From: Caldilineaceae bacterium
GTDB taxonomy: Bacteria; Chloroflexota; Anaerolineae; Caldilineales; Caldilineaceae
Reading direction: 5' to 3'
Length of the DNA: 64,000 nucleotides
Assembly: GCA_022823185.1 (NCBI GenBank)
Contig: JAJDXQ010000043.1
Coordinates: 365,396-429,395 of the forward strand
The translations under genes were made by a program, and so were the position numbers. Below the pieces are notes generated by a model. It was not told where the DNA came from. It was given only the letters and a program-made list of their open reading frames with translations, and made no database searches. Shown here one piece after another: positions 50,740-60,139 of this stretch (positions are counted from its first letter, which is position 1; each line of letters starts with the position of its first letter).

Positions 50740-51663
50740 CTACAGATGACCTTGGGCCTGGGCCACGATATCGAGGCCCACGAGGTCGCTCCATGCTTGC
50801 AGCAGCCGTTTGGTGACAGGTCCGACTGCGCCGTCGCCGACGGGAAGGCCGTTGAACTTCGTGGCGGGCATGATGCAGTAGGGCGTGCTGGTGAAGAAGG
50901 CCTCGTCGGCGGTGTAGATGTCGTAGGGTTGGAAGTCCGTAATCTGTGTGGGAATGCCTTGCGTTTGGGCCAGTTCGAGGACGGTTTCGCGGGAGACGCC
51001 GGCGAGGGCGCCGCGGGCGTGCGGAGTCTTGAGCAGCCCGTCGGCCCAGATGAAGAAGTTGCCGCCCTTGTTTTCGGTAACATTGCCGTCGGTATCGAGG
51101 ATAATGCTCTGCGCCTGCGGGTCGACGAGCTTGACTTCGGCTTCGGCCAAGGTGTAGGCGAGGCGGCTGCGATTCTTGATGCGGGCATCCAGCGACTGGG
51201 TGGGGACGGCGCGGCTGAAGGGCGTGACGGCATGGCAGCCTTCGGTGTAGAAGCCGGCCCAGTCCTTCAGAATCATCGGCGCGGTGTTGATGATGACAGT
51301 GGCGGGCGAGCGTTGCAGGGTGGGGTCGGCAGCGGCCGCGCCCATCCCGCGTGAGATGTTGTGCACGATCCAGACGTCTTCGTGCGGGGGCACGTGCGGC
51401 AGGTTCGATTCCAGCACCTGCAGCGTGATGGCGGTCATTTCCTCAGGAGAGTGCCCGGGATTGATGCGGCTGACCTTGAGCGACTTATAGAGGCGCTTGA
51501 TGTGGTTGTCCAATTTGAACGGTCTGTGACCGAAGGTGCGGGTTGATTCGGTCACGGTATCGCCGAGGGTGACAGCGGTGTCAAAGACCGAGATTTTGGC
51601 TTGATCCGGCGGCAACATCTCGCCGTTGAGGAATACCAGGTGTTTGCCGGCGTCGTGTTCCAT
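50740..51663 (-). CDS. Branched-chain/D-amino-acid-type class IV aminotransferase
   Basis: A 307-residue fold-type IV PLP enzyme. The cofactor Lys is K163 in A-R-I-K-N-R-S-R-L-A-Y. F-N-G-E-x-L-P-P opens it, and G-N-V-T-E-N-K-G-G-N-F-F is the conserved C-terminal family signature with the PLP-phosphate site. Members are branched-chain aminotransferases, D-alanine aminotransferases or aminodeoxychorismate lyases; IlvE- or Dat-like activity cannot be separated by eye. The ATG at 51663 is chosen for AGGAG upstream; a GTG three codons earlier is possible. It converges with the methyltransferase gene, and is downstream of the Opp operon terminator. Confidence 0.88.
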   Translation of the reverse strand: MEHDAGKHLVFLNGEMLPPDQAKISVFDTAVTLGDTVTESTRTFGHRPFKLDNHIKRLYKSLKVSRINPGHSPEEMTAITLQVLESNLPHVPPHEDVWIVHNISRGMGAAAADPTLQRSPATVIINTAPMILKDWAGFYTEGCHAVTPFSRAVPTQSLDARIKNRSRLAYTLAEAEVKLVDPQAQSIILDTDGNVTENKGGNFFIWADGLLKTPHARGALAGVSRETVLELAQTQGIPTQITDFQPYDIYTADEAFFTSTPYCIMPATKFNGLPVGDGAVGPVTKRLLQAWSDLVGLDIVAQAQGHL

Positions 51664-51701
51664 AGGTCCCACTCCTGTTTAGTGTTCGGCGCCAGATTGA
51701 A

Positions 51702-51738
51702 GACAGCGAGGCCGGTGCTGGCCTCGCTGTCTCTTTTT
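51702..51738. terminator. Strong palindromic terminator after the Opp operon
   Basis: A perfect 12-bp stem, GACAGCGAGGCC (51702-51713) with GGCCTCGCTGTC (51720-51731), loop of six bases. On the plus strand it is followed by TCTTTTT; on the minus strand, the direction of the Opp operon, by a weaker TTCAATCT. It lies 90 bp beyond the stop of the substrate-binding gene and before the aminotransferase. Confidence 0.75.
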
Positions 51739-51828
51739 GTTCTCACGCCGCCGGGACGGGGCGATTCCAACTCCGCTCAGCTGATGAGAAGAGCCAGCCG
51801 TTTCGTTCGCCGCGACGGCATGTTTTGT

Positions 51829-53904
51829 CTATTCATTGATAAACCACTGCGCCGGGATGGTCGGTGTCCATTCACCGGAGATCGACCATGTTACCACATT
51901 GCGCAGGCGGTTATGCACGTTGGTCAGCTGGCCGAACTTGGGATCGTCGACCACGAGACCGATCGACCAGATGTTGTCCATATGGATTTCGAAGACTTCC
52001 CGCATGAGGGCGTTGCGCGTATCCTCGTCAGGTTCGCCGAGGATCTGGTCGCGCAGCACACGCAGCCGCTTCACATCTTCGGGCGGCTCCGCGCCCTGCT
52101 CGCCGTTGGTGTCGAGCCAGGCAGCCCAGTCGGGGGCCCATTGCCAGCCGCGCATCGCGAAGGTATTGGAGTTCAGAGTCGGATGGACGGGGCCGCCGCC
52201 GAAGTGGCCGCCGCGGGCGGACACGTCGTGCTCGCCGGTGTTGTGGCGCGTGCCCCAGAGCTGACCGGCCTCGGGGGTCACGGTGGCGTTGATGCCGACC
52301 TCTGCCCAGTACCCTTTGACCAGTTCCATCAGCTCAGGCGTTTCGGAAGGCCAGGCGGTTGTGGCCGAGATGATGAGGAGCAGCTCGTTGCCGCTCGGTC
52401 CAAGGCGGAATCCCTGATCGTCGCGTTCGGTGAGGCCGAGGTCATCCAGCATCTGGTTGGCCATATTGGGGTCGAACTGAGTCCAGGACTGGAAGAGCTC
52501 GTCTTCGCCGTGATAGGGAGGCCCGCGCAGGGGCGCGATCTGTGAAGCAAATACGCCGCCCTTGTAGATCAACTTGATGATCTCCTCGCGGTCGATTGCG
52601 ACGGAAAGAGCGCGGCGGAAGTTCTTGTCGTTGTAGAGCTGGTGCTTGTCCTCGTCATCGGTCGTGTAGTTGAACATGATATTGCCGTAGGAGTTGGGCA
52701 TCCAGTTTGCGTATGCAAAACGGAAGTTGCCTGACTCCCGGTTTTCGGAGAGGACAGGGATATTGGCGGTACCGAGAGCGCGCACGAAGTCGAGTTCACC
52801 GGCGATGGTCTTGAGCAGCGCGGCTTCGGCATCGGCGACGCGGATTTCATGGACCTCGTCGATATAGGGCAGCTGATTGCCGGCCGTGTCCACTTTCCAG
52901 AAGTAGGGATTGCGGACGTAGACTTCGACCGGGTTCGGCGGCACGGTGGTCGGAATCCAGGCTGCCAGGCTCGGCTTCTCGGTGTTGACCGAGTTGTTTT
53001 TCTGTCCGAAGAGGTCCATCCAGTTGTCGAAGCCGCCGTCGCTCATCATGGATTCGATTTCGGACTGGTCGACGTAGTCGGGATGGAACTGGGAAAGGTA
53101 GTGTTTGGGGCTTGTTGTGGGTCCGCGACGCGGTCCGCCCCAGCTGCCGAGGTAGGTCGGGAAAAGCGCGTAGGGCTCGGCGAAGGAGAACTGGACGGTG
53201 AAGTCGTCAATCATGGCGACCTGGGCCATTTCTCCGCCGCGGCTGAGCAGGGTGGAGGGCGAGGGCGTCAGGTCCTCGTTGAGGATGATGTCATCCCACC
53301 AGAACAGGACGTCGTTGGCGGTGAAGGGTTCGCCGTCACTCCACTTGATGCCCTTGCGCAGGTTGATGGTGAGCTCGGTGTGGTCGTCGTTCCAGGCCCA
53401 GCTTTCGGCCACGTTGGGGACGATCACGCCTTTGGGATTGTGTAGCGTGAGCGGCTCATCGACCCACCAGCCCATTTCGCCCATGGCCCGCTGGCCGCTG
53501 ACGGTTTTGCGCAACGCGCCGCCGTACTTGCCGACAGCTTCTTCGGGCTTGATGACGATGGGATTGATCGGGAGCCGTTCTTCGACTGGCGGCAGGGCGC
53601 CGCTGGCGACCATCTCGGCCAGCATTGGGGCTTCCTGGTAGGATTCGATGCCTCCGGCGTCAGCCGGTGTGTTGTAGACTTCGCTCTGGACTTCGCGTTC
53701 GCCCGCTCCGGCGGGCGGGTCGGTCAGAACGGGGCCGGTCATCGCGGCCGCTTCTGAGGAGGACTCGTCCGCGGCGGGCGCGGATTCCTGGGCGGCGGGT
53801 TCGGCGTCTTCGCTGGCGGCGGGCGCGTCAGCGGAGCCGCAGGCCGCCAACAGGAGGGACAGAATGATCAGGATTGGCACAATCCTGGAAGCGCTCTTGG
53901 CCAT
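51829..53904 (-). CDS. Peptide/opine-type ABC transporter substrate-binding lipoprotein (SBP family 5)
   Basis: A 691-residue exported lipoprotein of solute-binding family 5. The start at 53904 gives a signal sequence M-A-K-S-A-S-R-I-V then a hydrophobic stretch and lipobox L-L-A-A-C with Cys22. An acidic linker rich in Ala, Glu and Ser follows, then the mature domain with A-E-S-W-A-W-N-D-D-H-T, L-R-K-G-I-K-W-S-D-G-E-P-F-T-A-N-D-V and V-A-I-D-R-E-E-I-I-K. It binds oligopeptides, or other oligomers, for the permease pair upstream. It is large for the family (about 500-550), as in other Chloroflexota. No Shine-Dalgarno is placed well; the ATG rests on the signal peptide. Confidence 0.9.
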   Translation of the reverse strand: MAKSASRIVPILIILSLLLAACGSADAPAASEDAEPAAQESAPAADESSSEAAAMTGPVLTDPPAGAGEREVQSEVYNTPADAGGIESYQEAPMLAEMVASGALPPVEERLPINPIVIKPEEAVGKYGGALRKTVSGQRAMGEMGWWVDEPLTLHNPKGVIVPNVAESWAWNDDHTELTINLRKGIKWSDGEPFTANDVLFWWDDIILNEDLTPSPSTLLSRGGEMAQVAMIDDFTVQFSFAEPYALFPTYLGSWGGPRRGPTTSPKHYLSQFHPDYVDQSEIESMMSDGGFDNWMDLFGQKNNSVNTEKPSLAAWIPTTVPPNPVEVYVRNPYFWKVDTAGNQLPYIDEVHEIRVADAEAALLKTIAGELDFVRALGTANIPVLSENRESGNFRFAYANWMPNSYGNIMFNYTTDDEDKHQLYNDKNFRRALSVAIDREEIIKLIYKGGVFASQIAPLRGPPYHGEDELFQSWTQFDPNMANQMLDDLGLTERDDQGFRLGPSGNELLLIISATTAWPSETPELMELVKGYWAEVGINATVTPEAGQLWGTRHNTGEHDVSARGGHFGGGPVHPTLNSNTFAMRGWQWAPDWAAWLDTNGEQGAEPPEDVKRLRVLRDQILGEPDEDTRNALMREVFEIHMDNIWSIGLVVDDPKFGQLTNVHNRLRNVVTWSISGEWTPTIPAQWFINE

Positions 53905-54118
53905 CCTTGCGCGAATTGCCAGGCCGCCTCGATGTACAAAAAGTTTACGTGGATCCACAGTTTTGCTCCTCTGACATTTGACTGCACGGTTACGAGATCT
54001 GGTCACTTCGTGAGAAACGCGCCTCCTTTCCGGGTTCAATGAAGTCTGTGTGTAGTTGTGGATTGAAACAGTTCGGGCGCAGGGCCCTGGCTGATTCAGG
54101 CTTAGAAGTAGAAAGGGC

Positions 54119-55270
<1,152 letters not shown>

Positions 55271-55274
55271 GTTC

Positions 55275-56276
55275 TCAGTCCTGGACATAGAGATGGCAGC
55301 GAACGCGATGTCCGCCGGCCAGCTCGATTTGGGGCGGCAGGTCGACATCGCAGACATCGGGAATGAACTCCGGGCAGCGTGGATGGAATGGGCAGCCGGT
55401 GGGCCGGCGGTAGGGGCTGGGCACTGAGCCGGAGATGGGGTCGAGCTCCTGGGTGTGGCCTTCGCCGAGCTCCGGGACCGAGCGGAGCAGGCCCACGGTG
55501 TAGGGATGTTTGGGGTCGCGGAAGATGACATCGGCGGGCGCGCTTTCCACGTCTTTGCCCAGATACATGATCATCACGCGATCGCACAGTTCGGAGATAA
55601 CGGCCAGGTCGTGAGTGATGACGATCAGCGCCATGCCCATGTCGCGTTGCAGGTCTTTCATCAGCTCCAATACCTGGGCCTGGATGGTCACGTCGACTGC
55701 GGTGGTGGGTTCGTCGGCGATGAGAAGCGCGGGATGGCAGGAGAGGGCCATGGCGATCATGGCCCGCTGGCGCATGCCGCCGCTGAGGGCGAACGGGTAG
55801 GCGTCGATGGTCTGCTCGGGCTGGGGCATTCCCACTCTGCGCAGCATTTCGACGGCGCGCTCGCGCGCCTCGTTCTGGCTGCATTCCTGGTGGAGGCGAA
55901 TGACCTCGGTAATCTGATTGCCGATGGTGTAGACCATGCTGAATGCGGCCATCGGCTCCTGGAAGACCATGGCGATTTCGCCGCCGCGGATTTGGCGGAT
56001 CTGCTGGCCGCGGTCATCCAGTTGCACGAGATCGACAGATTCGCCGTTCTGGAAGAGATTGATGGCGCCGGTGACGATTTTGCCGTTTTTTGGGACGATG
56101 CGCAGGATGGACTGGGCGGTTACGCTTTTGCCGCAGCCGCTTTCGCCGGCGATGCCGAGCGCTTCGCCGGCGTAAATATCGAAGGAAACGCCGTCGACGG
56201 CCTCGAGGATGCCCTCCTGGGAGAAGAAGTGGGTGGCCAGATTGTCTACACTGAGCAGAAGCGGTGTCTGGGACAT
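55275..56276 (-). CDS. Oligopeptide ABC transporter ATP-binding protein (OppD-like)
   Basis: A 333-residue ATPase. Walker A is G-E-S-G-C-G-K-S-V-T, the signature L-S-G-G-M-R-Q-R-A, and Walker B D-E-P-T-T-A-V-D. M-V-F-Q-E-P-M is the Q-loop. The C-terminal G-C-P-F-H-P-R-C-P carries paired Cys as in OppD/F. It works with the OppF-like protein (4 bp downstream) and the two permeases upstream. The signature Gly-Gly-Met is typical of the OppD rather than the OppF half. Confidence 0.9.
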   Translation of the reverse strand: MSQTPLLLSVDNLATHFFSQEGILEAVDGVSFDIYAGEALGIAGESGCGKSVTAQSILRIVPKNGKIVTGAINLFQNGESVDLVQLDDRGQQIRQIRGGEIAMVFQEPMAAFSMVYTIGNQITEVIRLHQECSQNEARERAVEMLRRVGMPQPEQTIDAYPFALSGGMRQRAMIAMALSCHPALLIADEPTTAVDVTIQAQVLELMKDLQRDMGMALIVITHDLAVISELCDRVMIMYLGKDVESAPADVIFRDPKHPYTVGLLRSVPELGEGHTQELDPISGSVPSPYRRPTGCPFHPRCPEFIPDVCDVDLPPQIELAGGHRVRCHLYVQD

Positions 56277-56296
56277 GGGACGGGTTCGCGGGCGGC

Positions 56297-57436
56297 CTAG
56301 ATTGACGAATAGGGGTCGGCGGCGTCACGGAGGCCGTCGCCGACGAAGTTGAAACAGAGAATGGCGATGATGACGAACAGCCCCGGAGACAGGAGCCAGG
56401 GCGAGTCGGCAAGAACGATGATTCGCTGCGCGTCCTTGAGCAGAACGCCCCAGCTGATGGCGGGATTCTGCAAACCCAGGCCGATGAAGCTGAGGGCGGT
56501 CTCTCCCAGAATCATGCCTGGGACGCTGAGCGTGAGAGAAGCGATTATGTGGCTGGTGAAGGAGGGCAGCATGTGTTTGAAGATGACGCGCGCTTCGTTG
56601 GAGCCGTTGAGCTGGGCAGCCATGACGTATTCCTCCTCGCGCAGGGACATGAATTTGCCGCGCACGACGCGGGCCAGGCCTGTCCAGCCGACGAGGGAGA
56701 GGATGACGACAATACCAAAGTAGATTTGCACGACTGTCCAGGTTGGGGGCAGGGCCACGCTCAGGGCCATCCACAGGGGAAGGGTGGGAATCGAGCGCAG
56801 GAACTCGATGATGCGCTGGATGACCAGGTCGGTGACGCCGCCGAAGTAACCGGAAACGCCCCCCATGATGACGCCGATCACGAAGCTGATGGCGATGCCA
56901 AGCAGGCCAACGGAGAGCGAGATGCGTCCGCCGAAAATGATGCGGGAGAGCAGGTCGCGGCCCATTTTGTCGGTTCCGATGAGGAAGAGGGTGCCTTCGT
57001 CAACGCCGACAAGATGAAGGTCTCCTTCGAAGAGGCCCCAAAGCTCGTAGGGGTCGCCGCGCACGAACAGCTTGACAGGGTATTTCTGCGTTTTGTCCAG
57101 CTCCCAGGTTGTCCTGAAGGTATTTTCGTCCATTTTGGAGGTCATGCCGTAAACGAAGGGGCGCAGCTGGAATTTCCCTTCGTCAAAGAAGCGCAGCCGT
57201 TGCGGCGGCATGAACATGTAATCGGTATCGTGGTTGGCCGGATCGTAAGGTGAGAGAAACTCGGCGAAGGCGGCGAACAGGTAGAAGATCGCGATTACGA
57301 CCAGCGAGATGACAGCGACTTTGTGACGCACAAACTTCCAGCGGATCAGTTGCCATTGGGTTGCAACCGAAAGGTCTTCTTCCTCGGCGTTCAGCGAGGC
57401 GTTGCCTGGCTGGAATCTTTCTTCGATTGCGGTCAT
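56297..57436 (-). CDS. Oligopeptide ABC transporter permease (OppC-like) with a long extracytoplasmic insert
   Basis: A 379-residue permease. The N-terminal helix is V-I-S-L-V-V-I-A-I-F-Y-L-F, then L-S-P-Y-D-P. Between that and the usual G-T-D-K-M-G-R-D-L-L-S-R-I comes an extra stretch of about 75 residues with P-P-Q-R-L-R-F-F-D-E and R-G-D-P-Y-E-L-W-G-L-F-E. The core then continues with five helices and the EAA-like loop E-E-Y-V-M-A-A-Q-L-N-G. The same insert occurs in the second copy at 62339. It is 21 bp upstream of the OppD-like gene and pairs with the permease at 57508. Typical OppC proteins are about 300 residues. Confidence 0.9.
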   Translation of the reverse strand: MTAIEERFQPGNASLNAEEEDLSVATQWQLIRWKFVRHKVAVISLVVIAIFYLFAAFAEFLSPYDPANHDTDYMFMPPQRLRFFDEGKFQLRPFVYGMTSKMDENTFRTTWELDKTQKYPVKLFVRGDPYELWGLFEGDLHLVGVDEGTLFLIGTDKMGRDLLSRIIFGGRISLSVGLLGIAISFVIGVIMGGVSGYFGGVTDLVIQRIIEFLRSIPTLPLWMALSVALPPTWTVVQIYFGIVVILSLVGWTGLARVVRGKFMSLREEEYVMAAQLNGSNEARVIFKHMLPSFTSHIIASLTLSVPGMILGETALSFIGLGLQNPAISWGVLLKDAQRIIVLADSPWLLSPGLFVIIAILCFNFVGDGLRDAADPYSSI

Positions 57437-57507
57437 AGCAGATTTACCAGTCTCTCAGGGCGGCGCTCACATTCGGGTGGAGAGGCGTTCTCCGCCCGAA
57501 TCAGTTC

Positions 57508-58494
57508 TCAGATGGCGCCGCGAATGCGCGGGTCGAGCCATGCCAGCACGATATCGGAGAGCAGCGTGCCGACCAGGGTGAGTGTACTCAGGATCATGAC
57601 CACGCTGCCGGCCAGGAACATGTCCTGGTTGAGGAGCGCGCCAACGAAAAGAGGCGCGATCGTCGGCAGACCCAGGACGAGAGAGGCGAGAAGCTCGCCG
57701 TTGACCAGTGTGGGCAGCGTCCAGCCGATTGTGCTGGCGACCGGATTCATGGCGATGCGGAAGGGATATTTGACGAGAAGCTTGCCCTCGGAAAGCCCTT
57801 TGGAACGGGCCACCATGACGTAAGGACGCTCGAGTTCGTCCAGGAGGTTGGCGCGCATCACGCGAATCAGGCCGGCCGTGCCGGCTGTGCCGACGACCAG
57901 CGCGGGCAGCCAGAGATGCTTCAAGAGGTCGATGAATTTGGCAAAGCTCCAGGGCGCGACCAGGTATTCGTCTGAAAAGAGGCCGACCGCGACATTGCCG
58001 GTCGCGACGAAGTAGTACCAGAGGATTAGGAGCGCGAGCAGGAAGTTGGGCGTTGCCAGGCCGACAAATCCAATCAGGGTGAACAGATAGTCGCCCAGGG
58101 AATACTGGCGGGTGGCGGAATAGAGGCCGATGGGGATGGCCAGCGCGTAGGCAAGCAGGAAGGAAGCGACGGAGATGGCCATACTCCAGGGCAGACGGTC
58201 GGCGATCAGTTTGCTGACGGGCTGGTTCCATTCGAGCGAGCGGCCGAGGTTGCCCTGCAGGATGTTGCCAAGCCAGCGGAAGTAGCGGACATAGGTGGGC
58301 GCGTCCAGGCCGTACCGCTTGCGCAGGGATTCGATTTCGGCCGGATCGACTGCCTCCTGCTGCTGCAACAGCTGGTTCACGTAGGCGTCCATGAAATCTC
58401 CCGGCGGGGCTTCGATAATGGCAAAGGAGATGACGGAGACCACCATCAGCGTGGGGACCATCAGCAGGATGCGGCGGAGAATGAATGACCACAT
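57508..58494 (-). CDS. Oligopeptide ABC transporter permease (OppB-like)
   Basis: A 328-residue permease with the OppB opening M-W-S-F-I-L-R-R-I-L-L-M-V-P-T-L, then P-P-G-D-F-M-D-A-Y, the Y-G-L-D-A-P-x-x-V-R-Y extracellular region, and about six helices. The coupling loop R-A-N-L-L-D-E-L-E-R-P-Y-V-M-V-A-R-S-K-G-L-S is complete. It forms the channel with the OppC-like subunit encoded 71 bp downstream. It follows a sialidase-like gene by 19 bp, within a unit headed by the promoter at 59569. Confidence 0.9.
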   Translation of the reverse strand: MWSFILRRILLMVPTLMVVSVISFAIIEAPPGDFMDAYVNQLLQQQEAVDPAEIESLRKRYGLDAPTYVRYFRWLGNILQGNLGRSLEWNQPVSKLIADRLPWSMAISVASFLLAYALAIPIGLYSATRQYSLGDYLFTLIGFVGLATPNFLLALLILWYYFVATGNVAVGLFSDEYLVAPWSFAKFIDLLKHLWLPALVVGTAGTAGLIRVMRANLLDELERPYVMVARSKGLSEGKLLVKYPFRIAMNPVASTIGWTLPTLVNGELLASLVLGLPTIAPLFVGALLNQDMFLAGSVVMILSTLTLVGTLLSDIVLAWLDPRIRGAI

Positions 58495-58513
58495 GTTGGC
58501 GATTGACCGGGTG

Positions 58514-59494
58514 TCAGCTTTTTTCCAGTGCAGCCAGATAGATTGACGAAGGCGCCAGGCCTGTGCCGCTGCCCTCGTGGCTGGAATAGTAGGAGAGCAG
58601 CGCTCGGTCCGGGCCCAGTGCGACGAAACCGGGATATGAGTTGTCTCCGCCGCTGGGCAGGATGGCGATCTCGTTCAGCTGGTCGTCGGCCAGCTCGTAC
58701 AGGGCAGTGACCGGCCCGTCTTCGGTATGTTTGCGGCCGCCGACCAGGGTCACGCCGCCCCAGCGGGTCAGGAGAGGGCCGCCTAAGTGGCGGTCCAACT
58801 CGGCGCAGGTCCACTCGGTATAGGGCGGGCGCGCCCGGCAGAGCTGGGCGGGCCGTCCTCCGGCGCGGGCAAGGGCCATCAGGCCGTCGTCTTCTTCGAA
58901 GAGCAGGGCGGTCTCGTCGCCGTAGGCGGGTTGAATCAGGCTTAGCGGCGTCCAGGCCAGTCCGTCCTGGCTGTGCAGCAGCCAGGACTCCATCCATTGG
59001 GGCGGCTCGTCGCGGCGGGCAAGCACGTCGAAGTTGCGGATGCGGCGTCCGTTGAGATAGGCCGTGCCTTGATGCGCGGCGGCCCGCCAGATGTAATGGC
59101 CGTGCGTGCCGTCCAACATGCGCGGGCCGTGCCACTCTTCTCCGTCGACGGTCCAGACGCAGAAGCCAAGATGATCGTTGACATCCCTTTCCTCGGAACT
59201 GTCGGCGTTTACCCACCAGGCCCCGGAGTACACGAAGAGTTTGCCCTCAAAGACGAGAAAGTGCGGGTCGCGAACGTCGCGGTTGGCGACGTTGAAGGTG
59301 TGTACCGGCTGCCATTCGCTGCCGTCGTCACTAGACATAACGACGATGTGCGACGAGGTAAAGAGCATGTGGCCGTCGGGGCAGCTTCGGTAAGTCAGAT
59401 AGAGGCGATCACGAAAGCGGCACAGGTCGGTAAAGGCGTTGTGCAAGCCGTCATTGATCAGTTGACGTACAGAGTTAACTCGGACAGAGGGCAC
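58514..59494 (-). CDS. Sialidase-like / BNR-repeat propeller protein
   Basis: About 326 residues from a GTG at 59494 (a TTG at 59521 in frame is a second choice). The fold looks like a five- or six-bladed propeller of the sialidase superfamily: V-V-M-S-S-D-D-G-S-E-W-Q (an Asp-box-like turn), D-V-R-D-P-H-F-L-V, W-L-L-H-S-Q-D-G-L-A-W (second Asp-box), and N-S-Y-P-G-F-V-A. There is no signal peptide. It may act on imported glycans or oligomers. Its place directly ahead of the OppB gene, under one promoter, ties it to the substrate of this transport system. The catalytic residues of true sialidases cannot be assigned by eye. Confidence 0.7.
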   Translation of the reverse strand: MPSVRVNSVRQLINDGLHNAFTDLCRFRDRLYLTYRSCPDGHMLFTSSHIVVMSSDDGSEWQPVHTFNVANRDVRDPHFLVFEGKLFVYSGAWWVNADSSEERDVNDHLGFCVWTVDGEEWHGPRMLDGTHGHYIWRAAAHQGTAYLNGRRIRNFDVLARRDEPPQWMESWLLHSQDGLAWTPLSLIQPAYGDETALLFEEDDGLMALARAGGRPAQLCRARPPYTEWTCAELDRHLGGPLLTRWGGVTLVGGRKHTEDGPVTALYELADDQLNEIAILPSGGDNSYPGFVALGPDRALLSYYSSHEGSGTGLAPSSIYLAALEKS

Positions 59495-59568
59495 GGAGGC
59501 GGCTCTCGTGGAAGGGCGCAAGCAGAGTCTGGGGACTGCGACCGACTGTTTGGGCAGTCAGTGTCAGA

Positions 59569-59596
59569 ATTATAGGGAAGAATGGCGGGTTGTCAA
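59569..59596 (-). promoter_or_regulatory. Consensus sigma70/SigA-type promoter for the Opp operon
   Basis: On the minus strand a perfect TTGACA (59596-59591), a 16-bp spacer and a perfect TATAAT (59574-59569). Transcription should start near 59562, about 40-70 nt before the sialidase-like gene. A small palindrome GACTG-N6-CAGTC (59544-59559) lies just inside the transcript and might bind a regulator. Confidence 0.75.
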
Positions 59597-60139
59597 ACGC
59601 GCAGATTTGGACGGGGATTTGGGGTGAACGTGGGCGAAGTTGTCTGAACGGGGATTTGGGGGGATTCTTGGGATTATGGGGATTTGTTGTTGTTTGGGCG
59701 GGGATTTTGGGGGCGGCGGTGGGGGCTGGACGGCGGTGGGGAATTGTAGTAGAAAGCGGGTGGTGGGTGGCAGGATGGGGATGCGCCGTGGAGCAGGTAA
59801 TTGAGGGAGCGACGGGGAGGGCGCGGCGAAATAGGCGCAGGTTACTGGTTGCCTCTGGAAATTCGGGCTGAGGACTGAATGGCGCTTCTCTTGCTTACCT
59901 CGGATCGGGATTGCACGTGGTTTAGAAGCGGTACAGATCGTTTCTCTCCGTTCGAATTCAGGTAGAACTCATCGATCTTTGTGAGTGCTTTTGCGGCTTT
60001 CAGCGGCTGCCCTCGTGGACTGGCTATCACGAATTAACTCGCAGAATCGGAGCAGGAGATCTCGGAACTGTCGGACAAGCTGGGGCCGCTGGCGAAGCCG
60101 CCACTCATATCTGCGCCCAAAGTGACGGCCAAAGCCACT
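59597..60139. other. Intergenic region with G-rich repeats
   Basis: A 543-bp gap between the Opp operon promoter and the end of the unrecognised minus-strand gene at 60140. The first part (59611-59740) is a run of GGGGATTT units; the remainder is not visibly structured. Open frames in it are low-complexity, and I do not call a gene. Confidence 0.5.
59611..59740 (+). repeat. G-rich direct repeats, possible G-quadruplex
   Basis: ACGGGGATTTGGGG occurs exactly twice (59611-59624 and 59648-59661), followed by further GGGGATTT variants near 59677 and 59700 and a G-rich tail GGGGGCGGCGGTGGGGG. Several runs of four or more G on the plus strand could fold into G-quadruplexes. It sits just behind the promoter of the Opp operon. 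Confidence 0.6.

Noticed and set aside
59590..59871. 93-codon plus-strand frame in the G-rich block.
   Set aside because: The translation is a product of the GGGGATTT repeats and has no start signal of quality.
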